A stretch of 7,468 nucleotides of DNA from Gallionellaceae bacterium (GTDB lineage Bacteria; Pseudomonadota; Gammaproteobacteria; Burkholderiales; Gallionellaceae): NCBI GenBank assembly GCA_021731185.1, contig JAKFXW010000017.1, forward strand, positions 1 through 7,468. Direction: 5' to 3'. Positions 1 through 5,805 of the stretch are shown piece by piece (position 1 is the first letter of the stretch; each line of letters begins with the position of its first letter). The notes beneath the pieces were generated by a model. It was given only the letters and a program-made list of their open reading frames with translations. It had not been told where the DNA came from and made no database searches. Both the position numbers and the translations under genes were made by a program.

Positions 1-894
1 GATCCAAGAGGGCTAAAACGAACACTGGAAACCAAAGATTTTAAAGGACTATTTTTTGCTGGACAAATTAATGGTACGACAGGCTACGAAGAGGCGGCAG
101 CGCAGGGTATTTTGGCTGGTATTAATGCTGCACGTTATGTTCGAGACGAGGAGGGTTGGTGTCCAGGTCGAAATGAAGCATATCTGGGCGTATTGGTAGA
201 TGATTTAATTACTCGTGGTGTATCAGAGCCTTATCGTATGTTTACTAGCCGTGCGGAATACCGGCTACAGCTGCGTGAAGATAATGCGGACTTGCGCTTA
301 ACAGAAATTGGTTATCGCCTGGGTGTGGTGGACGAAGCGCGTTGGCAAATATTTGAACATAAACGCGAGGCAGTTGAAAAAGAGCAAGAGAGAATTAAGG
401 CTATATGGGTTAGTCCGCAACTTCTTACTACTGAAGATGCGGAGCGCGTGTTGGGAACAACAATAGAGCGTGAGTATTCGCTATATGAATTATTACGTCG
501 GCCTGATGTTACTTACGCAGCGCTTATGACCTTGCCTTTGGCTGGGGTAGCAGTGGTTGATCAAAAAGTCGCTGAACAGGTTGAAATACAGGCCAAATAT
601 CAAGGTTATATAGAGCGTCAACAAGCAGAGGTGGCCCGTGACGGCTTAAATGAAAACATGCTGTTGCCCGCTATTTTTGATTATAAAACGGTTCGTGGCC
701 TGTCGATTGAGGTGCAACAAAAACTTAATCAGCATAAACCGGAAAATTTAGGGCAAGCTTCAAGAATCTCAGGTATTACGCCTGCAGCAATTTCGCTCCT
801 GCTTGTTCATCTTAAACGAGGGTTTCAAATTCAGGCTGTAGCTCAAGGTGAGAATTTGCAAAAGGTTAAGCAAGGGGAGCAGGAAAGCGCGTGA
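1..894 (+). CDS. mnmG: tRNA uridine-5-carboxymethylaminomethyl modification enzyme MnmG (GidA), C-terminal part
   Basis: MnmG is the FAD-dependent partner of the GTPase MnmE. Together they install the (carboxymethyl)aminomethyl group on the wobble uridine (U34) of certain tRNAs in the cytoplasm. The reading frame is open from the first base, so the gene begins upstream of the window; 297 residues are visible of a family length near 630. Window residues 1-5 read DPRGL, and residues 21-36 carry the family's GQINGTTGYEEAAAQG motif of the FAD-binding fold. Residues 75-89 carry SEPYRMFTSRAEYRL, followed by REDNADLRLTE, both hallmarks of the family. The rest is the helical C-terminal domain known to contact MnmE and tRNA, ending with the usual ASRISGITPAAISLLL segment. 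The TTG at 112 lies inside conserved sequence and is not the start. The stop TGA (892-894) overlaps the rsmG start, which suggests translational coupling. Identification is secure. Confidence 0.97.
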   Translation, partial: DPRGLKRTLETKDFKGLFFAGQINGTTGYEEAAAQGILAGINAARYVRDEEGWCPGRNEAYLGVLVDDLITRGVSEPYRMFTSRAEYRLQLREDNADLRLTEIGYRLGVVDEARWQIFEHKREAVEKEQERIKAIWVSPQLLTTEDAERVLGTTIEREYSLYELLRRPDVTYAALMTLPLAGVAVVDQKVAEQVEIQAKYQGYIERQQAEVARDGLNENMLLPAIFDYKTVRGLSIEVQQKLNQHKPENLGQASRISGITPAAISLLLVHLKRGFQIQAVAQGENLQKVKQGEQESA

Positions 895-1514
895 GCCCAG
901 AATATATTTTAGCTGGTGGAATTCAGAAATTGGGTTTGGTCGTTGAAGCAGAACAGCAGCAAAAGATGATGAAATATCTAGGATTATTGCAAAAATGGAA
1001 TCGAGTCTACAATTTAACAGCAATAGATAAAACAGAGTTGATGGTAAGTCATCACTTGCTTGATAGCCTAGCTGTGCTGCCACATTTAATGGCGGGTAGA
1101 TGGTTAGATGTGGGAAGCGGAGCCGGTTTGCCAGGTTTGGTTTTAGCATTAATGCGGCCAGATTGGGAATTTGAATTGTTGGACAGTAACAGTAAAAAAT
1201 GTAGCTTCGTACAACAAGCCGCAATTGAATTAAATATAAAAAATATACAAGTAACGTGCGCGCGCGTGCAGGATTGGAAAAAAGCAAAAAAATTTGATGG
1301 AATTATTTCACGTGCCTTTGCTGAGCTAGAAAAATTTGTTGTATTAACACATCACCTTTTAATGCCAGGGGGGATTTGGGTAGCAATGAAAGGGATGCCG
1401 TCAAATCAAGAGCTTCAGCAGTTGCCAGCAGGTATCGTATTAAAGCGTATCATTTCATTACAAGTGCCGGGTGTGGATGGCGAGCGCTGTTTGGCAATAT
1501 TAGAAGAAATTTGA
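891..1514 (+). CDS. rsmG: 16S rRNA (guanine527-N7)-methyltransferase RsmG (GidB)
   Basis: RsmG uses S-adenosylmethionine to methylate N7 of G527 in 16S rRNA; loss of the enzyme is known to give low-level streptomycin resistance. The 207-residue protein has the family's usual length. Residues 41-45 (NLTAI) and 54-60 (HHLLDSL) are N-terminal family motifs. Residues 72-83 (LDVGSGAGLPGL) form the SAM-binding glycine-rich loop, D98-S99 ends the second Rossmann strand, and residues 139-143 (ISRAF) are a conserved family motif. I chose the GTG at 891 because it overlaps the mnmG stop as GTGA (891-894), has purine-rich sequence upstream (AAGGGGAG at 872-879 and AGGA at 881-884), and keeps the full N-terminal helices. 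The stop TGA lies 2 bases before parA, so the genes are probably co-transcribed and coupled. Codons 130-134 are very A-rich (runs of six and seven A). Confidence 0.96.
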   Translation: MSPEYILAGGIQKLGLVVEAEQQQKMMKYLGLLQKWNRVYNLTAIDKTELMVSHHLLDSLAVLPHLMAGRWLDVGSGAGLPGLVLALMRPDWEFELLDSNSKKCSFVQQAAIELNIKNIQVTCARVQDWKKAKKFDGIISRAFAELEKFVVLTHHLLMPGGIWVAMKGMPSNQELQQLPAGIVLKRIISLQVPGVDGERCLAILEEI

Positions 1515-1516
1515 AA

Positions 1517-2290
1517 ATGACCAAAATATTAGCAGTCACCAATCAAAAGGGTGGGGTGGGTAAAACCACTACCTCGATAAATCTTGCAGCGAGTTTAGCC
1601 AAAGTTAAGCAGCGAGTTTTATTAATTGATTTAGACCCGCAAGGCAACGCCACCATGGGAAGTGGTGTGGATAAACGTAATTTAGCCGCAACGGTTTATC
1701 ATGTTTTACTGGGGAGCAAATCTATTATTGAAGTTTGTGTTCGTGCAGAAGCGGGTAAATATGATGTTGTACCAGCAAATAGAGATTTGGCGGGTGCTGA
1801 AATAGAATTAATCCAGCTGGATAATCGGGAAACTATACTTAAACGCGCATTGGAGCCTGTGCTTGCAAACTATGATTATATTTTGATTGATTGTCCTCCT
1901 GCGTTAAATTTGCTTACCTTGAATGGGTTGTGTGCAGCGCGAACTGTCATGATTCCTATGCAGTGCGAATATTATGCGTTGGAAGGGTTAAGTGATTTGG
2001 TTAATACCATTCGTCGTGTGCGCAATAACCTTAATCCAAACCTGGAAATAGAAGGATTGCTGCGGACGATGTTTGATCCTCGCAACACGCTGGCACAGCA
2101 GGTATCGGATCAACTTCAGCAGCATTTTGGCAACAAGGTTTATCAAACAGTTATTCCTCGTAATGTTCGATTAGCAGAAGCACCAAGTTATGGCTTACCT
2201 GCGCTCTATCATGACAGTCTGTCTAAAGGAACGTTGGCCTACTTGGCTTTAGCGGATGAGTTACTTAGTAAAGCAGAACAAATAGCGTAA
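1517..2290 (+). CDS. parA: Chromosome-partitioning ATPase ParA (Soj family)
   Basis: ParA binds non-specific DNA as an ATP-bound dimer and, with ParB bound at parS, drives separation of the replication origins. The 257-residue product fits the small chromosomal Soj/ParA type, with no N-terminal helix-turn-helix extension of the P1-plasmid type. Residues 11-17 (KGGVGKT) are the deviant Walker A box, including the signature lysine K11. Residues 38-44 (DLDPQGN) are the A' motif and 122-128 (ILIDCPP) the Walker B region. EAPSYGLP (221-228) is a conserved C-terminal signature. The frame stays open upstream to about 1376, but that part overlaps rsmG out of frame and matches nothing. ATG 1517 puts the Walker box at the usual distance from the N-terminus. 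The ribosome-binding site is weak (AGAAG within the last rsmG codons), so translation probably depends on coupling to rsmG. parB follows after 9 bases. Confidence 0.97.
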   Translation: MTKILAVTNQKGGVGKTTTSINLAASLAKVKQRVLLIDLDPQGNATMGSGVDKRNLAATVYHVLLGSKSIIEVCVRAEAGKYDVVPANRDLAGAEIELIQLDNRETILKRALEPVLANYDYILIDCPPALNLLTLNGLCAARTVMIPMQCEYYALEGLSDLVNTIRRVRNNLNPNLEIEGLLRTMFDPRNTLAQQVSDQLQQHFGNKVYQTVIPRNVRLAEAPSYGLPALYHDSLSKGTLAYLALADELLSKAEQIA

Positions 2291-2299
2291 GAGGAAAAA

Positions 2300-3166
2300 A
2301 TGGCAAAATTAAACAAAGGGTTGGGGCGAGGATTGGATGCATTATTATCTGGCAGCAATGCCGATTCAAATGATGTGCTACGCGAAATTGAAATAGCTCG
2401 GCTGCAGCCAGGAAAATATCAACCGCGGAGCAATATGGACGAGGCATCTCTTAATGGTCTGGCTGAATCCATTAAAGCGCAGGGAATTATGCAGCCCATA
2501 TTGGTGCGTGAAGTGAAGGGCAATAAATTTGAAATTATTGCGGGGGAACGTCGTTGGCGTGCTGCACAAATAGCAGGTTTGCGTCAGGTGCCAGTGATTG
2601 TTCGAAATGTTGAAAACCACGCTGCTTTAGCTATGGCGCTGATTGAAAATATTCAACGAGAAAACTTGAATCCTCTGGAGGAAGCAATTGGCATCCAGCG
2701 TTTAATAGGTGAATTTCAATTGACCCATCAGGCTGCATCTGAAGCGGTGGGACGATCACGTAGCGCAACCAGTAATTTATTGCGACTGCTTAATTTATCA
2801 CAACATGTTCAAGAAGTATTAATGCGAGGCGAAATAGAGATGGGTCATGCGCGCGCACTGCTTGCTTTGGCTGGTGCGCAACAGGCGGTGGCGGCCAACA
2901 AGATAATTGCAGATAAACTTTCGGTACGTGAGACGGAAAAATTGGTGCATGAAATACTGAATCCTGCAATTAAAGGCGAACGGAAAAAAATAGTTGCCGG
3001 AAATGCAGACATTATTCGTCTGCAGGAAAGAGTGGCTGATCAATTAGGGGCAAAAGTGGGTATTCAGCACAAGGCACGAGGGGTAGGAAAGTTGGTTATA
3101 GAATATAAATCACTTGAGCAACTTGATGGAATCCTGCAAAAAATGGGGGTGGTGGGCAATGGGTAA
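2300..3166 (+). CDS. parB: Chromosome-partitioning protein ParB (Spo0J family), parS-binding CTP-dependent clamp
   Basis: ParB binds parS sites, spreads along neighbouring DNA as a CTP-dependent sliding clamp, and is the partner of ParA in origin segregation. The 288-residue length is typical. Residues 6-16 (KGLGRGLDALL) are the N-terminal motif through which ParB family members stimulate the ParA ATPase. GERRWRA (82-88) is the CTP/spreading motif, and ENIQREN (116-122) is a second core motif. A helix-turn-helix lies around residues 140-163 (LTHQAASEAVGRSRSATSNLLRL region, given by position). LSVRETEKLV (207-216) belongs to the central domain, and residues from about 235 form the C-terminal dimerisation domain. 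The ribosome-binding site is good (GAGGA, 2291-2295, 4 bases before the ATG). It is probably the last gene of the mnmG-rsmG-parA-parB unit. I see no intrinsic terminator after it, so readthrough into atp is possible. Confidence 0.97.
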   Translation: MAKLNKGLGRGLDALLSGSNADSNDVLREIEIARLQPGKYQPRSNMDEASLNGLAESIKAQGIMQPILVREVKGNKFEIIAGERRWRAAQIAGLRQVPVIVRNVENHAALAMALIENIQRENLNPLEEAIGIQRLIGEFQLTHQAASEAVGRSRSATSNLLRLLNLSQHVQEVLMRGEIEMGHARALLALAGAQQAVAANKIIADKLSVRETEKLVHEILNPAIKGERKKIVAGNADIIRLQERVADQLGAKVGIQHKARGVGKLVIEYKSLEQLDGILQKMGVVGNG

Positions 3167-3187
3167 GATTAAAAGTTATATAAGAAT

Positions 3188-3224
3188 TAGACAGAATGAA
3201 AGATACGTTGCTATAATTCAAGGC
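3188..3224 (+). promoter_or_regulatory. Probable sigma-70 promoter of the ATP synthase operon, extended -10
   Basis: The parB-atpI gap contains TATAAT (3212-3217), a perfect -10 match, preceded by TG at 3209-3210 to give the extended form TGCTATAAT. A -35-like TAGACA (3188-3193; five of six bases match TTGACA) lies 18 bases upstream. The predicted transcript start is near 3224, about 18 bases before the GTG of atpI. No other stretch of this short gap looks as promoter-like. The position fits an atp operon expressed apart from the par genes, although readthrough from parB is not excluded. Activity is inferred from consensus match alone. Confidence 0.72.
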
Positions 3225-3241
3225 TTGATTAAGCGGATATA

Positions 3242-3598
3242 GTGCATCCTGAACTGGCTCGTATAGCTTCATTGCAGGCCGCATTGGTGATTTGTTCACT
3301 CGTGGTGAGCTTATATGTTGTACCTGTTAGTGCATTGGCATATGGTTGCTTTGTGTCACTTTCTAATACCCTGTTGTTGGCTTGGCGTTATAAGCAAGGC
3401 AAATATAGGGCTAGTTTGAATGCGGGGTGGGCATTAAGGCAAGCCTATCGAACCGCTATAGAGCGATATATGTTGATCGTGTTTTTGCTGGCTGTAGGAT
3501 ATAAATTATTAGGGTTTCTGCCGCTTTGGATGCTGGCAGGGTTTGTGGCAGGGCAAGTCGGGTGGATACTTGCTTTGGTTAAATTTAAAGCTGGTTAG
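3242..3598 (+). CDS. atpI: ATP synthase accessory protein AtpI (subunit I)
   Basis: AtpI is a small inner-membrane protein encoded first in many atp operons. It is reported to assist assembly of the c-ring and is not part of the finished enzyme. The 118-residue product is close to the family length. It shows four hydrophobic segments at about residues 8-28, 31-48, 75-92 and 93-113. The first pair is followed by a basic stretch with the family-like pattern AWRYKQGKYRA (47-57). GTG 3242 is the only reasonable start: an in-frame stop sits at 3230-3232 and the first in-frame ATG comes only at about codon 77, which would lose half the protein. The ribosome-binding site is poor (AGCGGA, 3232-3237), consistent with low expression relative to the subunits. 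The family diverges quickly, so the call rests on membrane topology and the position just before atpB. Confidence 0.9.
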   Translation: MHPELARIASLQAALVICSLVVSLYVVPVSALAYGCFVSLSNTLLLAWRYKQGKYRASLNAGWALRQAYRTAIERYMLIVFLLAVGYKLLGFLPLWMLAGFVAGQVGWILALVKFKAG

Positions 3599-3622
3599 AA
3601 TAAAAGTTAAGAGAACGTATAA

Positions 3623-4444
3623 ATGGCAAGTGAATTGTTAACCTCGTCGGAATATATTAAGCATCATTTGCAAAATTTAACCTGCGGCATGCAAGACGGC
3701 AGTTTTCATTGTGCGCATAGTGTGGAAGAAGCAAAAGCAATGGGGTTTTGGGCAATTAACGTTGATACTCTGAGCGTTTCGTTTGTTTTGGGTGTAATTT
3801 TTTTGCTTTTCTTTCGCCTAGTGGCAAAAAGTGCGACTCAGGGTGTTCCTACGGGAGCACAAAATTTTGCTGAATGGATTGTTGAATTTATCGACAACAG
3901 CGTGCGCGGCTCATTTACGGGACGTAGCGCATTAGTTGCGCCGTTGGCTCTCACCATTTTCATCTGGATTTTTCTGATGAATTTAATGGATCTAATTCCT
4001 ATCGATTACATTCCATTTGTAGCAGAGCAAATGGGCGTTAGTCACTTCAAGGTTGTTCCTACTACTGATCCGAATGCAACAATAGGTATGGCCATTGGGG
4101 TCTTCTTTCTGGTAATTTTTTATAGTATTAAAATAAAAGGTTTGGGCGGATTTATTGGTGAGCTAACATTGCAGCCATTCGGTAAATTCGGCTTACCGTT
4201 TAATATTTTTCTTGAGGTAGTCAATCTAATCGCTAAGCCTATTTCTCTTGCTTTGCGGTTATTTGGAAATATGTACGCTGGCGAAATGATTTTTATTTTG
4301 ATTGCCTTGTTACCTTTCTATGTGCAGTGGACGCTTTCGTTGCCTTGGGCAATATTTCATATATTGATTGTGACACTTCAAGCTTTTATTTTCATGACGC
4401 TAACGATTGTTTATCTGGATATGGCACATCAAGAGCATCATTAA
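3623..4444 (+). CDS. atpB: F-type ATP synthase Fo subunit a
   Basis: Subunit a is the membrane stator that forms the proton half-channels beside the c-ring. The 273-residue protein matches the E. coli length. R212 in LRLFGNMYAGE (211-221) corresponds to the essential E. coli Arg210. N216 and E221 in the same helix, and H246 and Q253 in the last helix (FHILIVTLQAF), correspond to other channel residues. The main hydrophobic segments lie at about 49-66, 105-125, 153-171, 200-230 and 240-265. The N-terminal periplasmic part (SEYIKHHLQNL at 9-19, then an extra loop up to MGFWAINVDTL at 40-50) resembles beta- and some gammaproteobacterial versions. It contains two cysteines, C21 and C30. The ribosome-binding site is AAGAGA (3609-3614), 8 bases before the ATG. 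The gene lies 24 bases after atpI and 49 bases before atpE. Confidence 0.98.
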   Translation: MASELLTSSEYIKHHLQNLTCGMQDGSFHCAHSVEEAKAMGFWAINVDTLSVSFVLGVIFLLFFRLVAKSATQGVPTGAQNFAEWIVEFIDNSVRGSFTGRSALVAPLALTIFIWIFLMNLMDLIPIDYIPFVAEQMGVSHFKVVPTTDPNATIGMAIGVFFLVIFYSIKIKGLGGFIGELTLQPFGKFGLPFNIFLEVVNLIAKPISLALRLFGNMYAGEMIFILIALLPFYVQWTLSLPWAIFHILIVTLQAFIFMTLTIVYLDMAHQEHH

Positions 4445-4493
4445 AAAATCAATTTCAACTTTAATTTACTAACTTTATTAAACAGGAGAAAAC
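4445..4493 (+). promoter_or_regulatory. AU-rich leader with strong ribosome-binding site of atpE
   Basis: The 49 bases between atpB and atpE are almost entirely A and T, with pyrimidine-rich runs such as TTTCAACTTTAATTTAC. They end in AGGAGA (4484-4489), about 5 bases before the ATG. This is the strongest Shine-Dalgarno sequence in the window. In E. coli the corresponding interval is a known translational enhancer that raises production of subunit c, which is needed in about ten copies. The base composition and position here are consistent with the same role; the function is inferred by analogy and was not tested. Confidence 0.55.
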
Positions 4494-4721
4494 ATGGAAC
4501 TTTTATATGTGGCAGGTGCAATAATGTTGGGGTTGGGCGCACTAGGTGCATCAATTGGTATAGGCATTTTGGGGGGGCATTTTCTTGATGGCGCAGCGCG
4601 TCAGCCAGAATTAATCCCAATGTTGCGTACACAATTTTTTATCGTCATGGGTCTGGTCGATGCCGTTCCGATGATTGCCGTGGGTATTGCAATGTACATT
4701 TTGTTTGCTGTTGCAAAATAA
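4494..4721 (+). CDS. atpE: F-type ATP synthase Fo subunit c (proteolipid)
   Basis: Subunit c is a hairpin of two membrane helices; a ring of copies rotates as each essential carboxylate picks up and releases a proton. The 75-residue product aligns directly with E. coli c (79 aa) with a shorter N-terminus. Helix 1 is at about residues 4-29, the polar loop carries ARQPE (35-39, the RQP motif that contacts gamma and epsilon), and helix 2 is at about 47-73. D56 in GLVDAVPMIAVG corresponds to the essential Asp61, and A19 and I23 to Ala24 and Ile28. The glutamine in helix 1 and the Glu-Ser/Thr pair in helix 2 that mark sodium-coupled rings are absent, so proton coupling is expected. H29 stands where E. 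coli has Lys34. Codons 26-29 include a run of seven G. Translation should be strong (AGGAGA, AU-rich leader). Confidence 0.98.
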   Translation: MELLYVAGAIMLGLGALGASIGIGILGGHFLDGAARQPELIPMLRTQFFIVMGLVDAVPMIAVGIAMYILFAVAK

Positions 4722-4762
4722 TTTGCATAACAGCCGATTAATAAATAAGCAAAGGTATAGGC

Positions 4763-5233
4763 ATGAATATTAATGCGACTCTACTAGGCCAGACGATCAT
4801 GTTTGCCATGTTTGTGTGGTTTTGTATGAAGTTTGTGTGGCCGCCCATTGTTGCCGCACTTGATGCAAGAAAGAAACAAATTGCGGATGGATTGGCGGCG
4901 GGGGAACGAGGCAAGTATGACTTGGAATTGGCAGCTAAACGCTCAGCCGAGCTATTGCGTGAGGCTAAAGAAAAGGCGGTGGATATTATAGCTTTGGGTG
5001 ATAAGCGTGCCAGTGAAATCATCGAAGAGGCTAAAGTGCAGGCTCAGATAGAAAGTGTGCGCATACTTGCAACTGCAAAAACCGAGATCGATCAGGAAGT
5101 TTTTCGTGCAAAAGAGCAATTGCGTATTCAAGTAACGTCTATTGCACTTGCTGGGGCAGGCAAAATATTGCGGCGAGAAATTGATTCTAAAGCGCACAAC
5201 GACCTGCTCGAAAAGCTGCTTAAGGAAATTTAA
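4763..5233 (+). CDS. atpF: F-type ATP synthase Fo subunit b (peripheral stalk)
   Basis: Two b subunits form the outer stalk that holds the alpha-beta hexamer still against the rotating c-ring. The 156 residues equal the E. coli length, and similarity is obvious from the first residues (MNINATLLGQ; FCMKFVWPP at 20-28). Residues 5-25 form the single membrane anchor. R36 in the segment just after the membrane corresponds to a conserved arginine of E. coli b. From about residue 30 to 125 the chain is highly charged and Ala/Glu/Lys-rich, as expected for the long right-handed coiled coil. The C-terminal LAGAGKILRREID (129-141) is the delta-binding region. The start ATG has AAAGG (4751-4755) 7 bases upstream. 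It is separated from atpE by 41 bases and from atpH by 5 bases, the latter suggesting coupled translation. Confidence 0.98.
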   Translation: MNINATLLGQTIMFAMFVWFCMKFVWPPIVAALDARKKQIADGLAAGERGKYDLELAAKRSAELLREAKEKAVDIIALGDKRASEIIEEAKVQAQIESVRILATAKTEIDQEVFRAKEQLRIQVTSIALAGAGKILRREIDSKAHNDLLEKLLKEI

Positions 5234-5238
5234 CGGTC

Positions 5239-5772
5239 ATGTCCGAATTAATTACTATCGCTCGACCTTATGCCCTCGCAGCTTTTGATGAAGCGCAAAG
5301 GCTGGCTGCTTTACCAGCTTGGTCAACCATGCTGCAATCTCTTTCTGATGCAATACAAGACGAGCAGGTTCGTGCTTTGATTGCGAACCCGCGCGTGCCC
5401 AAGGTGCAGATGGAAAATTTAATGCTGGTATTGGGCGGAACAAAGCTCAGTGCAGCACAAGGCAACTTTATTCGAATATTGCTGGAAAATCATCGTTTGA
5501 TATTGCTGCCAGAAATTGCAGCAATTTTTGAAATGATGCGAGCAGAGACAGAAAAGATCGTTGATGTTGTCGTGACCTCTGCTTTTGATTTGTCCGAGAG
5601 TCAAAAACAAAAAATTACCACCGCACTAAAGGTGCGCATTCAGCGTGAAATTCGGCTTGATTGTAAAGTTGACCCTGAATTGTTAGGTGGAGTAGTGATA
5701 CGTGCTGGGGACCGTGTAATCGATGGATCAGCGCGTACCCGTCTTTCTGAGCTAGCGAATGCGCTGGCCTGA
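5239..5772 (+). CDS. atpH: F-type ATP synthase F1 subunit delta
   Basis: Delta caps the F1 head and joins it to the b dimer of the peripheral stalk (the mitochondrial OSCP equivalent). The 177 residues equal the E. coli length. The N-terminal helical domain begins with IARPYALAAF (7-16), the family signature, and binds alpha N-termini. The C-terminal domain carries the conserved LLGGVVIRAGDRVIDGS segment (148-164), followed by RTRLSELANAL, which is near the b contact site. There is no classical ribosome-binding site at close range: the best is AAGGAA (5222-5227) inside the end of atpF, about 11 bases before the ATG. Translation is therefore probably coupled to termination of atpF 5 bases upstream, a common arrangement that keeps delta at one copy per complex. 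Confidence 0.97.
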   Translation: MSELITIARPYALAAFDEAQRLAALPAWSTMLQSLSDAIQDEQVRALIANPRVPKVQMENLMLVLGGTKLSAAQGNFIRILLENHRLILLPEIAAIFEMMRAETEKIVDVVVTSAFDLSESQKQKITTALKVRIQREIRLDCKVDPELLGGVVIRAGDRVIDGSARTRLSELANALA

Positions 5773-5805
5773 CCATTAGAATTAATGAACACAGGGAAAT
5801 TATAG

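Noticed and set aside
112..114. TTG as a start codon for a short mnmG-derived protein.
   Set aside because: The frame is open to base 1 and the preceding 37 codons encode conserved MnmG sequence including the GQINGTTGYEE motif, so the gene begins upstream of the window.
1225..1249. AT-rich promoter-like sequence (TTGAAT ... TATACA) in rsmG that might serve parA.
   Set aside because: The spacing between the two hexamers is only 13 bases, too short for a sigma-70 promoter, and AT-richness alone is not evidence.
769..1287. Long reverse-strand open frame (172 codons) across the mnmG-rsmG junction.
   Set aside because: It lies antisense to two clearly conserved genes, has a low-complexity hydrophobic composition, and shows no domain or ribosome-binding site that I recognise.
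1376..1516. In-frame upstream extension of parA adding 47 residues.
   Set aside because: It overlaps rsmG in another frame and has no resemblance to ParA. ATG 1517 gives the standard N-terminus with the Walker box at residue 11.
2920..2935. Second parS-like stretch (ACGTGAGACG core) inside parB.
   Set aside because: Only 9 of 16 bases match parS and the left half is poor (3 of 8). The bases encode the conserved VRET residues of ParB, which explain the resemblance.
3293..3308. Short inverted repeat TCAC-TCGTG-GTGA early in atpI.
   Set aside because: Four-base arms inside coding sequence are expected by chance, and no operator or regulator context is visible.
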